Shown piece by piece: positions 10,089 through 21,008 of a stretch of DNA of 64,000 nt. The notes beneath the pieces were generated by a model. That model ran no database searches and was not told where the DNA came from. It saw only the letters and a list, made by a program, of their open reading frames with translations. Source of the DNA: Tretioscincus oriximinensis. Its lineage: Eukaryota > Chordata > Lepidosauria > Squamata > Gymnophthalmidae. Location: positions 840,543 through 904,542 of the forward strand of contig JAJVDF010000376.1 in NCBI GenBank assembly GCA_022410635.1. Direction: 5' to 3'. Numbering within the stretch: position 1 is the first letter of the stretch; each line of letters begins with the position of its first letter. A program made the position numbers and the translations under genes.

Positions 10089-10215
10089 GCAGCAGCAGCA
10101 GCAGCAATAGTAGCAATAGTAGTAATAGTAATAGTAATAGCAATAGCAATAGTAATAGTAGTAATAGTAGTAATAGTTGTAATAGTTGTAATAGTTGTAA
10201 TAGTAGTAATAGTAA
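9983..10215 (+). repeat. Compound trinucleotide array (AGT, CGT, AAT, AGC, ATAGT)
   Basis: Successive blocks of AGT, TCG/CGT, TAA, GCA and TAG-containing trinucleotides, with n bases at 10029-10047. The poly-Ser/Arg/Asn/Leu frames on both strands are artefacts. Confidence 0.95.
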
Positions 10216-10414
10216 TGGAGAGTTTGTCAACGCCACTTGAAAATGATTGGCATTGACAATCATTTGTCAACTTCAAAAGGCCACTTTATTGGGATCTGCC
10301 TGCATCATTCGAGGATACATCAGTCAGTCCTAGACACTTGGGAAATGTTCGACTAGTGAGAGATGATATGAAATCCAGCATATTTATCTCGTTTGCTGTG
10401 TTACTGTTGTTTTA

Positions 10415-10417
<3 letters not shown>

Positions 10418-10497
<80 letters not shown>

Positions 10498-10590
10498 AAG
10501 AAGAAGCAGAAGCAGAAGCAGAAGCAGAAGCAGAAGCAGAAGCAGAAGAAGAAGCAGAAGAAGAAGCAGAAGCAGAAGAAGAAGAAGAAT
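10418..10590 (+). repeat. Compound (TAA)n-(GAA)n-(GCAGAA)n array
   Basis: About 17 TAA units pass directly into GAA and then mixed GCA/GAA units. There is no SINE tail next to it, unlike most GAA arrays here. Confidence 0.95.
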
Positions 10591-10619
10591 TTTTAAAAGA
10601 TTCATATGTTCTCTCCCTC

Positions 10620-11105
10620 CCTCCCTAGAAGGACAAATGCAGAAGGAGCTAAGAGTCAGAAGCCCAGGTGAAGAGGTACGTTTTTACCAGGCACTGAAAG
10701 CTATACAGTATAGGTGCTTGGTGGGCCTCTAGAGGGAGGTTGCTCCAGCTTGGGGGCACCATAGAGACGGTGCCGGAAGTCGTAAACGAATCACGTACGT
10801 GTTATTAGAAAATTCATCCTTGTACAGCATATGGATTCTCATGCCTCACCCATTNCCTGTTTTGTGAGATCACTTCCACCCTTTGTTCCAGAAAGGAGCC
10901 CCAGGGGAGGAAGTAACATCACAAATGAGGTCACTTTCAGTCCCACCCCGGAAGTGACACCACCAAATTTTGTGGGTGCGATAACCTCCCAATGCCCGAG
11001 ATTTTTCAGGCTTTGGGCATGAGCATGCCAGCCCCAATAGAGAAGGCCCTCCTATGTGCCCCTGCCCCTTGGAAGTCTGAAAGAGGAGGAACTACCAGAA
11101 GGCCT
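10620..11105 (+). repeat. Long dispersed repeat, interrupted (low confidence)
   Basis: GGAGGTTGCTCCAGCTTGGG (near 10735) and AGAGAAGGCCCTCC (near 11040) resemble a widespread reptile repeat. A matching AGAAGGCCCTGCCC block is at about 37963. About 280 bp between them, with GGAAGTGACACCA-type text, looks like a later insertion. Confidence 0.35.
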
Positions 11106-11499
11106 TCTTCTGGAGACCTTGGTGCAGAAATAGTTTAGATCTTAGTTTAGAATAATAAGTAAAATGTCCACATACCATTCTAGACATGAAAGATATGAGC
11201 CGAAGGTATGAGACCCCATAGTTGTATCTGACAAGTGCTAATAAAGGAGTTTAGAATTGCTTAGAAAGACCTCAAATGACTTCTGAAGTTCCGTTTTTTC
11301 CCTCAGAAACAGGGAATGCATTTCCTGGTTTGTTTTGAAGTTTAGGTGCTTCACGTGTTAGGAGGACTTGGTACTCCAAATTTCCCACTGAATTCGGAAA
11401 AGCTATTCTACTTTTTGTAGATGGATGTGAAGTGCTTGTTAGATTTAGTGCATGCTTTGATTAGGTTTGAGCAGAGTAGAAGACCCAATCTGCACACAG
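11106..11499. other. No recognised feature
   Basis: AT-rich apparently unique sequence. Confidence 0.4.
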
Positions 11500-11538
11500 A
11501 AAGAAGAAGAAGAAGAAAAAGAAAAAAAGAAAAAGAAA

Positions 11539-11570
<32 letters not shown>

Positions 11571-11571
11571 A
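11500..11571 (+). repeat. (GAA)n/(AGT)n array, tail of a minus-strand SINE
   Basis: Purine-rich GAA/AAA block, then about nine AGT units, then GAAGAA reaching the SINE tail. Confidence 0.95.
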
Positions 11572-11867
11572 AGAAGAACTAGGTTCTTATATCCCGCTTT
11601 TCTCACCTTTCAAAGGGACTCAAAGCGGCTTACAAGGGTATTTTGCCCGAAGGCTAACATTCTATCTTCCCCACCAGGTTGTGGTGGTTCCCATGTATCT
11701 ACTCGCAATCAGTTGCCATTTCTTGCAATTCTTGCTTTCGAATAGCTGGGTTGGCTGGAGCTACAGGCTAGTGGAAGGTGCTCAGCCCTCCCCACATCCG
11801 ACACGGGGCTTCGAAACCCCGTCTCCCAGGCGAGAGACGGATTCCTTAGCAACTGAGCCATTTGTGC
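11572..11867 (-). mobile_element. SINE, full length
   Basis: In reverse complement it carries the tail (TATATCCCGCTTTTCTCACC), body (CTTTCGAATAGCTGGGTTGG), the B box (GGGGCTTCGAAACCCC) and the A-box region (TTAGCAACTGAGCC). Confidence 0.9.
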
Positions 11868-11960
11868 TCAGTAAGGAAGCCCTGTAGCACCTTGGAGACT
11901 AACAAAAAAAAAGGGAGGCCACAGCAGTTTTCATGGACAAGTCTACTTCTTCAGATCCAA
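11868..11960 (-). repeat. GAAGAAG unit, diverged copy
   Basis: Reverse-strand copy of the unit best seen at 53728-53849: GTAGCACCTTGGAGACTAAC, then ATGGACAAGTCTACTTCTTC. It lies next to the 5' end of the SINE. Confidence 0.65.
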
Positions 11961-12254
11961 TGGACGTCCAGCTTCCTATAAATATCTTATTCCTAAGCCC
12001 TTGCTCCTCCACAGCATCTGAAGAAGCAGCCTTTCTGAAAGAACAGAAGAGTTGCTGCCTTAACGGATTTGGAAAAGAGGAAATTTCATCAGATATTGCA
12101 GGTGTTTGAAATGGTTTCGCGAATCCTGCATTGAGCAGCAAGTCTGAAGGACTGTTTCAATGCTATGTTTCTGCACTGCACCTGCTAACATTTCCTCTTT
12201 CCCACATCCTTTCAAGCTGCTGTTCTCCTGCTGTTGTTTTTTATGGCAACCCTA

Positions 12255-12860
12255 CCCATGGCATAAACTAGATACTACTGGGGCTGGGCTTCTGGATTTG
12301 CTGAAGTCATTTGAATATCTTCATAAAGGGAGCTTTGTAGGACAGGGCACAAAGTAGAAACGATTGGGTGGGGGGAAAAATCTCATTGGTGCAGTTGAAG
12401 ACTTTCAAACACAAAACATAATGGAAGCGGCACCCGTGGTGAAGGAGGAGAAAAGAAGAAGGCTGTTATTTCCTCCTCCATCTCTTTCCACTTCAGCCCT
12501 CGATAAACACAGTGCAAACAAGGTGATGTAATGGAGTGCAAAACCCAAGTGGGCTACGATTTCACTGCCTTAGGAAAAAAGAAAAGAAAATGGGCATGTG
12601 GGAGAACCGACGCGGTTGTTTGCAATGGTGCGATGAGCCCGTGTGGATTTGCACTCTTGGCATGTGCAGATAAGCACCCAAGACCACTTAATTGCTTTGT
12701 TTTTCTCCAGAAGGGCTCATGTGCAAAGCCTCTTGAGTTTGGCAAAGAGTGGAAACATCTCAGAATCACTCAAGTTGCGCCACAGTTTGTCAGCATCTGA
12801 CCCATCCTGTAGACTAAGAATGACCCATCCGGGATCCTAAGAATGGACAGACAGCTGAGG
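12255..12860. other. No recognised feature
   Basis: No repeat family or credible gene seen. Two short overlapping frames at 12531-12840 show no conserved motif. Confidence 0.4.
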
Positions 12861-12864
12861 AGCC

Positions 12865-13110
12865 TTAATGGATGGGGCTACAGCCCACTGAGTCCAGCGT
12901 TCTGTTGAAAACAGCAACCCACCAATTCCTGCTGGTTATTCTCAAGCAGAACAGAAAGGCAAAGCCTATCTGCCCCTCTAATCCAGGCATCCATTGCAGC
13001 AGCTATTGATAGAGATTTCCTGTTGGATCAGGGCATAGTCCATCAAGCCCAGGATCCCATCCCACTCAGTGACCCACCAATTGCTTCTGGGTGTCCCATC
13101 TACCTGTAAC
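12865..13110 (-). mobile_element. Two CR1 3'-end fragments in tandem
   Basis: TTGGATCAGGGCATAGTCCA, CAGTGACCCACCAATTGCTT and an upstream partial copy (CCCACTGAGTCCAGCGTTCT, AACCCACCAATTCCT) are reverse-complement CR1 3' ends of the CTGATCCAGCAGGGCT type. Confidence 0.65.
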
Positions 13111-13144
13111 TGGCAAAAATGGTGCAGATGTTAAGAGTCAGGCT

Positions 13145-13402
13145 TTTATGCGAGAGATCCATTCTTGGAGTCCTGGCTTGACTATGGAGAGGGATGAGCG
13201 CCCTCCACTGGCCCTTGCTGTAGCCATCTCAGCTACCCAAAACAAAGTAGATTTGCAATATACATTTCAAGTAGGTTCACGAGTACCACCACTAACCTGG
13301 TCTGGTGGGGAACATAGATGTAAGCCTTTGGGCAAAAATTAACCTTGCAAGTGGGGTAAAAGGTTCTCCTCCTCCTCCTCTTCCTTCTCTTTCCTTCTCC
13401 TT
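13145..13402 (+). mobile_element. SINE, older subfamily
   Basis: Shares TTTGCAATATACATTTCAAG, TAGGTTCACGAGTACCACCA and GTAAGCCTTTGGGCAAAAAT with the copy at 54370. It ends in a CTC/TTC tract. Confidence 0.7.
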
Positions 13403-13606
13403 TGAGCTCCTTCTGCTAGCCTGCATCTCTAGCCAACCCAGCTTTTCAAAAACAAGAATTGCTAGAAATTGCAACAGACTGCAACTAGATAAATGGGAAC
13501 CAACCCAGCCTGGTGGGGAAGATAGAATGTCAGCCTTCGGCTGAAAAATATGTTAGCCGCTTTGAGTCCCTTCAGGTGAGAAAAGCAGGATATAAAAAAC
13601 CCAGTT
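13403..13606 (+). mobile_element. SINE, 5'-truncated
   Basis: Starts within the body at CTAGCCTGCATCTCTAGCCA and keeps the full tail (TTAGCCGCTTTGAGTCCCTT, GATATAAAAAACCCAG). Confidence 0.85.
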
Positions 13607-13735
13607 CTTCTTCTTCTTCTTCTTCTTCTTCTTCTTCTTCTTCTTCTTCTTCTTCTTCTTCTTCTTCTTCTTCTTCTTCTTCTTCTTCTTCTTCGTCCTC
13701 CTCCTCCTGCTGCTGCTGCTACTGTCTGTCCAACC
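13607..13735 (+). repeat. (TTC)n then (CTC)n/(CTG)n array
   Basis: About 29 almost pure TTC units follow the SINE tail, then short CTC and CTG runs. Confidence 0.97.
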
Positions 13736-13999
13736 TACAGTATCCACCCTAGTAGTCATGAATACACCCATCTTCCACAAATGATGAGCAGTTAAACCCA
13801 TCTACACTACCATCCTGTCTCACAAAGCTGCTCACAATTGCCTCTGAACTTCTTAAACAGAAGACTCTCCTGTCAAAAGACATTTAGAGGTATCCTGTTC
13901 TTCCAACTTGGAGATAGCTGCTTGGCTTTCCTCCTCGTAGCCATTGGTGCACTTGATCCCATTTGTTAGCTAAACCCTTTTTTATATCTATCCGAAAAG

Positions 14000-14098
14000 T
14001 CCAACAAGGGGGCTCGAAGCACTTGGAGACTAACAAGAGACTAGAAGGCTTCATGAGCTTTCGAACATGGGTCTACTTCTTCAGAAGCTGGGGGACCA
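14000..14098 (-). repeat. GAAGAAG unit copy
   Basis: Reverse complement of the unit: AAGCACTTGGAGACTAACAA, CTTCATGAGCTTTCGAACAT, GGGTCTACTTCTTCAGAAG. Confidence 0.7.
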
Positions 14099-14399
14099 AT
14101 CCAGTCCTTGGATAAAGCTATAAAAGTTCTTCTGGTGGTTATATGGGGATTTGGCTACTGAACCCTGTGATAAAAATCAGGCAAGATTTAAAGCACGGGC
14201 AGAGTTACGAACTACGGCTCTGCACAACCCTCCCCAAGTGGATNCTTTCAGAGATGTTGAGCAACTACTTTGAAGGAAGGATTGTAACCATCTTTTGATG
14301 CCAGCAGCTGAGACCAAATGTACTTTTGCCTCTTTGACTTACTTTCCTAGCCACCAGGTTTGGGTNCGTGTGTAAATATAGTGAGCCATGCATCCTTTT

Positions 14400-15052
14400 T
14401 TGGATGCAGAGGCCACATTTGGAATCCTGTGTACCATTCTGGTCACCACATTTCAAAAAAGATATTATGGGACTAGAGAAGGTGAAGAAAAGGGCCACAA
14501 GAATGTTCAAGGGGCTGGAGCACCTCACTTACGAAAGGCTGCAACATCTGGGGCCCTTTAGTCTCAAAAGATGGTGTTTAAGAGGTGATCTGATTGAAAT
14601 TNATAAAATCATGCATGGGGTGGGCAAGGCGAATAGGGGAAAATATTTTCTCTATCACACAACAGTAGGACCAGGGGGCGTTCCTTGAAANGGATGGGCA
14701 GAAGGGTGAGGACAGACAAAGGAAGTTATTTTTCCACCCGGAGGGTCATCAGCCTGTAGAATTTACTTCCAGAAGAGGTGGTTGTAGCTAGCAAGCTGGA
14801 TAGCTTCAAGACAGGATTAGACAAGTTCATGGACACCAAGGGTATAAATAGCTACTAGGATGGATATTTTGATGCTGCCTCCAGGATGGAACAACAGGCA
14901 GGATTCCTGAAATGCCTTTTGCAAGAGTCAAGATTTTGTCTTCTTCTGCTTGAAACTGACCAGATGCAGCTGGTGGGTCACTGAGTGAGACAGAAGGCTG
15001 GACTAGATGGGCTCTGGCCCCATTCAGTGGGGGTCCTCTTATGTACGTTCTT
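14400..15052 (+). mobile_element. CR1 LINE, 5'-truncated, type-2 3' end
   Basis: Starts at GAGGCCACATTTGGAATCCT and encodes a decayed PHLESCVPFWSPHFKKDI. It continues through the AGGTGATCTGATTGAA and TGATCCAG-type regions to GGGGGTCCTCTTATGTACGT. The second CR1 type here ends in CTTATGTTC-like octamers rather than ATTCTATG. Confidence 0.9.
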
Positions 15053-15460
15053 TTTTTTCTCGCTGACATACCCCAGGGATTTGGTTCTCGTATTTTCGAG
15101 TATCCTCCTTCAGTGGTTGTTTTGGAGTCAGATCGTCTGCCGCAAAGACGATCCCTCAGAGAAGGCCTTTTAATTGGGCCCTCCGGCCTTCTGCCTTCCC
15201 TACCCTTAGATGAGAACAGCTTTGCCTCCAGGGCAGCTTTGCTGATTGCGCTTTCCTCATCATCCGGAACAAGAAAGGGCTGTCAAACAAGTCTCCGTCC
15301 CTCATAGCTACGGAGCCGGTGCAGCGAGTCCCTGGGGCCCAATCTGCTCTTCCTCATCCCCAGGTGACGCTCAAAAACAGTCCATCCAACAAGGCAAAAT
15401 AGCAAACCAAGAAAACGCTAAGGAAAGAACAAAGTTTATTATCTTTGTTCAGTTTACAAA
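15053..15460. other. No recognised feature
   Basis: Moderately GC-rich sequence with no identifiable repeat or gene. Confidence 0.35.
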
Positions 15461-15826
15461 TCCTTTCTCCCCTTCTGATTTGAACAAGAACATCCCCACA
15501 TTTTTGTCCCCGAAGTTGAGTTACCCGTTTGGAATGTTCCAACGCTCGCAAAACCATTCCAGTTCGAGAATGTTAAAATAAGAAGTCGGTTGCATGAACG
15601 TTCATAAAGAACTTTGTTGACTCTGTGAAGTTCTGGAGACCTACCATGAGTCAGGATTAAAACCCAAAAACTGAGGTAGATACAAAATGGGTTTTCTCGA
15701 GCTCTGCAGCTCCATAACCGTACATCAGGGCTTGCCACTTTTGATGGAGGGCAGGAGTTGGTTTGGAATTCATTATCCTCTTCTAATTGCTTCTTCTCCC
15801 CAGGACTGGGGGAAGTCTGGCTACTT
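15461..15826 (+). repeat. Local duplication, copy 1
   Basis: Two segments recur to the right. The TGATTTGAACAAGAAC block at 15475 recurs at 16438 (offset 963). The CTACCATGAGTCAGGATTAA block at 15641 recurs at 17091 (offset 1450). Identity is high. Copy 1 runs into the assembly gap exactly where copy 2 enters the minisatellite. Confidence 0.9.
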
Positions 15827-16266
15827 NNNNNNNNNNNNNNNNNNNNNNNNNNNNNNNNNNNNNNNNNNNNNNNNNNNNNNNNNNNNNNNNNNNNNNNNNN
15901 NNNNNNNNNNNNNNNNNNNNNNNNNNNNNNNNNNNNNNNNNNNNNNNNNNNNNNNNNNNNNNNNNNNNNNNNNNNNNNNNNNNNNNNNNNNNNNNNNNNN
16001 NNNNNNNNNNNNNNNNNNNNNNNNNNNNNNNNNNNNNNNNNNNNNNNNNNNNNNNNNNNNNNNNNNNNNNNNNNNNNNNNNNNNNNNNNNNNNNNNNNNN
16101 NNNNNNNNNNNNNNNNNNNNNNNNNNNNNNNNNNNNNNNNNNNNNNNNNNNNNNNNNNNNNNNNNNNNNNNNNNNNNNNNNNNNNNNNNNNNNNNNNNNN
16201 NNNNNNNNNNNNNNNNNNNNNNNNNNNNNNNNNNNNNNNNNNNNNNNNNNNNNNNNNNNNNNNNNN
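15827..16266. other. Assembly gap of 440 n
   Basis: An unbroken run of n between copy 1 of the duplication and a 66-bp minisatellite. The hidden sequence is probably more minisatellite. Confidence 1.
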
Positions 16267-16436
16267 ATGAAGCATGTCATGTATAATAAGATCTGAGAAG
16301 GTTCTCCAAGATTCTGCCTGGGAAATATGGAGCACGCCATGCACTATAGAATCTGAGAAGGTCCTCCAAAGGATTCTGGGTGCCTGGGAATCATGGAGCA
16401 TGCCATGCACTATAGGACCTAAGAAGGTTCTCCTTT
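16267..16436 (+). repeat. 66-bp minisatellite, left array (after gap)
   Basis: About 2.5 units containing CATGCACTATAG, ATCTGAGAAGGTCCTCCAAA, GGATTCTGGGTGCCTGGGAA and TCATGGAGCA. Confidence 0.9.
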
Positions 16437-17276
16437 TGATTTGAACAAGAACTTCCCCACATTTTTGTCCCCAAAGTTGAGTTACCCGTTTGGAATGCTC
16501 CAATGCTCTCAAAAAACCATTCCAGTTCGAGAATGTTACAATAAGAATTCAGTCGTATGAACTTTCATAAAGAACTCTGTTTCTCAGATGCGTTTTAAAA
16601 GCTAAATTTAAACCTGCTTGTGTTCTTCTTATCGGTATATATTCCAGTTGCGGTTCTCACTGTGTTACTGCAGAACTGCAGTGTGCTAATTGTCCTCCAC
16701 CCCTGGATGGACATGGAATATTACTCAGGAGATCAATCCGATCAACTATCTGTTGGAGGCAAAGTTAAAGATGCGTTCAAATCATATCTGATCCCTTATA
16801 ATGACAGAAGTCTATCAAATGCCTTCTTGGGTGTCTTTTTTTTACTTCCCTGCATTGTGTACAATTTAAGTGACATCTTAGCCAACTACAAACCAGTTCT
16901 GATTTCACTTAGCTTTCGAGGTCACCCGAGGTCAGTTGTCTTAAAGGAATCCTGAGTTTGGACTCATGACAGCTAAGGTATTTCTTGGTAGAAAAGAAGG
17001 CAGTTGACGTTGACAAGCCAAAATCCCATGTGCAACCTTCAACGTTTTGGGGTGTGGCTAGTACAGGCTCCTGTCTGAAGCTCTGGAGAGCTACCATGAG
17101 TCAGGATTAAAACCCAAAAACTGAGGTAGATACAAAATGGCTTTTCTTGAGCTCTGCAGCTCCATAACCGTACATCAGGGTTTGCCACTTTTGATGGAGG
17201 GCAGGAGTTGGTTTGGAATTCATTATCCTCTTCTAATTGCTTCTTCTCCCCAGGACTGGGGGAAGTCTGGCTACTT
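16437..17276 (+). repeat. Local duplication, copy 2, with a 487-bp extra segment
   Basis: The two duplicated blocks are 487 bp further apart here than in copy 1, so roughly 16590-17075 is either inserted here or deleted from copy 1. The 111-codon frame at 16620-16955 lies mostly in that extra segment and has no motif I recognise. Confidence 0.8.
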
Positions 17277-17605
17277 TGGATACATGGAGGGACTTCATTC
17301 ACTATAGAATCTGGGAAGGTACTCCAAAGGATCAGAGGGATGCCATGCCCTATAGGACCTGAGAAGGTCCTCCAAAGGATTCTGGGTGCCTGGAAATCAT
17401 GGAGCATGTCATGTATAATAAGATCTGAGAAGGTTCTCCAAAAGACTCTGCCTGGGAAACATAGAGCACGTCATGCACTATAGGACCTGAGAAGGTCCTC
17501 CAAAGGATTCTGGGTGCCTGGGAATCATGGAGCACGTCATGCACTATAGGACCTGAGAAGGTCCTCCAAAGGATTCTGGGTGCCTGAGAAAGCCTGAGGG
17601 ACCTA
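17277..17605 (+). repeat. 66-bp minisatellite, right array
   Basis: About five units of the same repeat as at 16267-16436. Adjacent units alternate between near-perfect and diverged forms (GGACCTGAGAAGGTCC versus AGATCTGAGAAGGTTC). Confidence 0.93.
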
Positions 17606-18262
17606 ATGTGTTATGGTGGTACCTCCTATCCTATCTTCGTAATCCTTTTCAGTCTTGGTTTCTGACTTGGCCTGTGGCACCTGGTTTCCTAACTTTACAG
17701 CCCGTCCCTGTACTGCTTCCAAAGATATTTGACTTTTTCACAGCACTCCATTCCTCTGTGCGCTCTGCAGATGTGGATGTGTTGACTGCCCTGGAGGGAT
17801 TTCAACAGAGTAGTGTTAAAAGAGGAGCAAGCAAGCTGCCCCCTCACAGTTGCGTTTCTCGGAATCTCCTGTCCTCAAGTTGCTTTCCTACCCTCTTGTT
17901 CAACAGTGCAGCTTTGGAAAGCTGCTTTTCCCAAGACAATCAGCTCTCGCCCAGGCTTGTCTTATTTCACTTAGCAGCCAACCAACCTTGAAAAGGCTAC
18001 TTTGGAGGATATTTCCTGTAAAATTGGTTCCTTTTGTGAGCCTCGGTTAGGTGTACAAGGCTNCCTGAGTCATCACAATCTGCCGATTATTATTATTTGA
18101 AGGGGAAAAAAATTAGGTGGGCGTTGGCCTTTCAGAGAGTTCCGTTCATGAGTCACGCAAACCATCCCTCAATTACCTTGATGCAACCTTGCTTGAATGA
18201 GACACTGTTCAACCCTGTTAGGTTCATAATTCAAATGCACATTTGGCATGATGGAGCCTGGG
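17606..18262. other. No recognised feature
   Basis: No repeat family or credible gene. The 127-codon frame at 17608-17991 has no recognisable motif. Confidence 0.4.
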
Positions 18263-18356
18263 TCGTAGAATCATGGAGTTGGAAGGGGGCCTCCAGGGTC
18301 ATCGGGTCTAACCCCTTACCCAATGCAGGATTTACTAAACCATCCCAGACAGATGG
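18263..18356 (-). mobile_element. CR1 3' end, cut by a MITE
   Basis: GTAGAATCATGGAGTTGGAA, then AAACCATCCCAGACAGATGG in reverse complement. It stops where the foldback MITE begins. Confidence 0.85.
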
Positions 18357-18532
18357 TGTGGGTGGTGGTGGTGTAAACCCAGTTCTGGGGTGCTTCCCAG
18401 TTTTTGCTGAGGAATTTCTTTTTCAAAAAAAAATTATTATTATTTTTATTTTTTTTTCCTCAGCAAAAACTGGGAGGCACCCNAAAACCAGGTTTTCAAC
18501 CCCTCCAAAAAAGGGGTCATCTGGTCAGCCTA
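18357..18532. mobile_element. Foldback MITE, left end incomplete
   Basis: The arms GTAAACCCAGTTCTGGGGTG..CCCAGTTTTTGCTGAGGAA and its inverse CCTCAGCAAAAACTGGGAGG..CCAGGTTTTCAACCCC fold on each other. The right end is GGGGTCATCTGGTCAGCCTA. The first ~20 bp of the left end are lost at the CR1 junction. Confidence 0.75.
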
Positions 18533-18539
18533 CGGTCAA

Positions 18540-18660
18540 GCCTCTACTGTTTTCAAGGGTAGCCCTCCACAGAGCACATTACAGTGGTCAGGTCTGGAGG
18601 TTACCAGATCGTGGATTACTGTGGCCAAGTTATCCCTGTCCAAGAATTATATTTAGTACA
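18540..18660. repeat. Dispersed repeat fragment (low confidence)
   Basis: CATTACAGTGGTCAGGTCTG, GAGGTTACCAGATCGTGGAT and TACTGTGGCCAAGT resemble a repeat common in reptile genomes. I cannot name the family. Confidence 0.3.
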
Positions 18661-19104
18661 GCAAATGCGTAAAGGGCGACATGCCCAAAGTCCTGACATT
18701 TCCGATGCTGGTTGTACCATGCCTTCTCTTTGCATAGACTGTGCTTAATTTGCTATCCAAATGTGGTGAATGGAGAGACCAGCAGCTACTGGTTCCCCAT
18801 TTGCATTATTCATGCAAAGTAGACAATGTCTGCTTTTTGTTTGGCTTTTAAGTTCTCAAAAAGCCAGAAATTTGTGGCATCATTTGTTTGACTTCTTCCC
18901 ATCTTGTCCGACAGAGAAAGAAGTTCAGGCCAACAGAGCTANCCATGCTTTCCTTGGCCCCCCTTTTTGCTCCAGATGTTTAGAAAAAGTGGAAGGCTAG
19001 TCTAAAAAAGCTATCAGAGCTGTTATTTCTCCTTGAAAGTGGAGTGGGTTTTAACCTCTTTTTGAATATAAATGCATTGAATTCATCAATGACAGCTCTC
19101 GTGC
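18661..19104. other. No recognised feature
   Basis: Apparently unique sequence. Confidence 0.4.
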
Positions 19105-19650
19105 CTTATTGAAGTCAGGCTGCAACGTCTGGGCCTCTTCAGCCTTGAAAGGCGACATTTGAGAGGTGATCTGATTGAAGTGTACAAAATCATGCACGGG
19201 ATGGACAGGGTGAATAGAGAACAAATGTTTTCTCTATCACACAACACAAGGATCAGAGGGGCCTCCTTGAAGCTGATGGGCAGAAAAGTGACGACAGACG
19301 AAGGAAAGTATTTTTTCACCCAGAGGATCATCGGCCTGTGGAATTTACTTCCAGAAGAGGTAGTGGTAGCTAACAGCTTGGATAGCTTCAAGACAGGACT
19401 AGACAGGTTTCTGGACACCAAGGATATAAATGGGTCCTAGGATGGATGCCTGGATGCTGCCTCCGGGATGGAGCAACAGGCAGGACTCCTTAAGATACCA
19501 TGTGCAGGGAGTCATGAATATTTTGCTTTCCTCTGTTCAGGCTGCCCAAGTGCATCTGGTGGTCTCTGTGTGACACAGAATGCTGGACTTGATGGGCTGT
19601 GGCCTGATCCAGTATGGCTCTTCTTATGTTCTTATGTTCTTATGGATATA
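19105..19650 (+). mobile_element. CR1 LINE, 5'-truncated, type-2 3' end
   Basis: The open frame at 19159-19440 reads MRGDLIEVYKIMHGMDRVNR and ends LDSFKTGLDRFLDTKDINGS, the CR1 ORF2 C-terminus. The 3' end is CTGATCCAGTATGGCTCTTC followed by TTATGTTC octamers. Confidence 0.93.
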
Positions 19651-20483
19651 TGGAAATGCCAACACCAGCTTCCCTTCTCTGTGCCACAGCCTTAGTTTCC
19701 TTTAGCAGCACGAGCCCCCTTATTTTTGCTTTTATCTTTTTATATATAGACCAAGAAACAAAGCAAACCTTTCTTCACCTGAAGCAGGTGTATCCCTGTG
19801 CCACATTCAAATGCTAGAAGAGAACGGCGTAGGGAGAATGGCACAGGATTACCGTAAAAGGCTCAATAAAAGAATATGACTCCCTATTGTCCTTTTCTGA
19901 GTGCTTTTTTTTTTAAAGTCCTCTTGTGAGTTTATATCAGGAAACCGATCTATTTGTACTATAAATGCAGATGGCTGAATCGTCAAACAAGTGATCCGTC
20001 GGTATTGTTTCCCATACAACTGCAAAAGGCTGTTTGCTATTCTCTTTCCAGCTATCTTTCATGTTTGCTCTTGTAGTTTCAGCACAATCTCCTCCCTTCC
20101 CGACGTCCTGGTTGGAACCGCCATCTTCTGTGTAATCAAGGGTGGGGCAAGGAGACGTTTGGGACCTAGAAGATTGTACTGGAGTTTAATAGGAAGCTTT
20201 TCCACTCATTGCTAAAATCAGCGAAAAAGCTGGATAGGGGAAGCTGTTTGGAAAGGATGGGTTGAATATAGAATATGGTGAGGAACCTGCGTCTGAAGGT
20301 TGACGCAGAAGAGGTCAGAAACAGCATGGTGGCTTCTGGTAGCACACACTGGAAGTGCACGTTGAACACCCAAGGAAAGATAATTTGATTGGCCCATTGG
20401 TTTTACAAAAGCCATAATGGATTATGGAAGCTGTAGTTCATAATTTGTCCCACCAAGTTGTGTGCTTAGCTCTGTCACAGGGT
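19651..20483. other. No recognised feature
   Basis: Apparently unique, AT-rich. An isolated ATGGATTATGGAAGCTGTAG at 20418 hints at an old hAT-type MITE fragment. Confidence 0.35.
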
Positions 20484-20715
20484 AGTAGTAGTAGTAGAAG
20501 AACTGGGTTCTTATAGGCCGCTTTCCTCACCCAAAGGCACTCAAAGCAACTTACAAGCTTATTTTTTGCATGAAGGCTACAGTCTATCTTGCTGTGATGG
20601 TCCCCAGTTAACTAATCACAATTTGTTTTGCTTCCAAATAGCAGGGTTGGTTAAAAGCTGAGGCCAATAGAGGGTGCTCACCCCTCACCATGGCCGACAC
20701 AGAGCTTCAAACTCA
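20484..20715 (-). mobile_element. SINE, diverged, left half of an inverted pair
   Basis: A short (AGT)n and the tail AGAACTGGGTTCTTATAGGC are followed by a diverged body (CTTCCAAATAGCAGGGTTGG) and head (GGCCGACACAGAGCTTC). Confidence 0.75.
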
Positions 20716-20724
20716 GTGTCTCTG

Positions 20725-21008
20725 TCTCAGTCGCTTAGGAATTCGTCTCTCGCCTGGAAGATGGGATTTTGAAGCCCTGTGTGGGACGTGGGGAGGGCTG
20801 AGCCCCTTCCACTAGCCTGTAGCTCTAGCCAACCCAGCTATTNGAAAGCANGAATNGCAAGAAATTTCAACTGACTGCAAGTAGATACATGGGAACCACC
20901 AGAGCCTGGTGAGGAAGATAGAATNGAAGCCTTCGGGCAAAATATATCCTTGTAAGCCGCTTTGAGTCCCTTTGAAAGGTGAGAAAAGCGGGATATAAGA
21001 ACCCAGTT
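20725..21008 (+). mobile_element. SINE, near full length, right half of an inverted pair
   Basis: Begins at CTCAGTCGCTTAGGAATTCG next to the 5' end of the minus-strand SINE, so the pair is head to head. Body and tail are intact (AAGCCGCTTTGAGTCCCTTT, GCGGGATATAAGAACCCAG). Four n bases are present. Confidence 0.88.

Noticed and set aside
9821..10276. Four overlapping frames with poly-Arg, Asn, Ser, Ile and Leu
   Set aside because: All are translations of one compound trinucleotide array on both strands.
15454..16512. 352-residue minus-strand frame
   Set aside because: It is mostly the 440-base n run; the ends are duplicated noncoding sequence.
16620..16955. 111-residue frame with a hydrophobic start, possible membrane protein
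   Set aside because: No homology that I recognise, no splice or promoter context, and it sits in a segment present in only one copy of a duplication.
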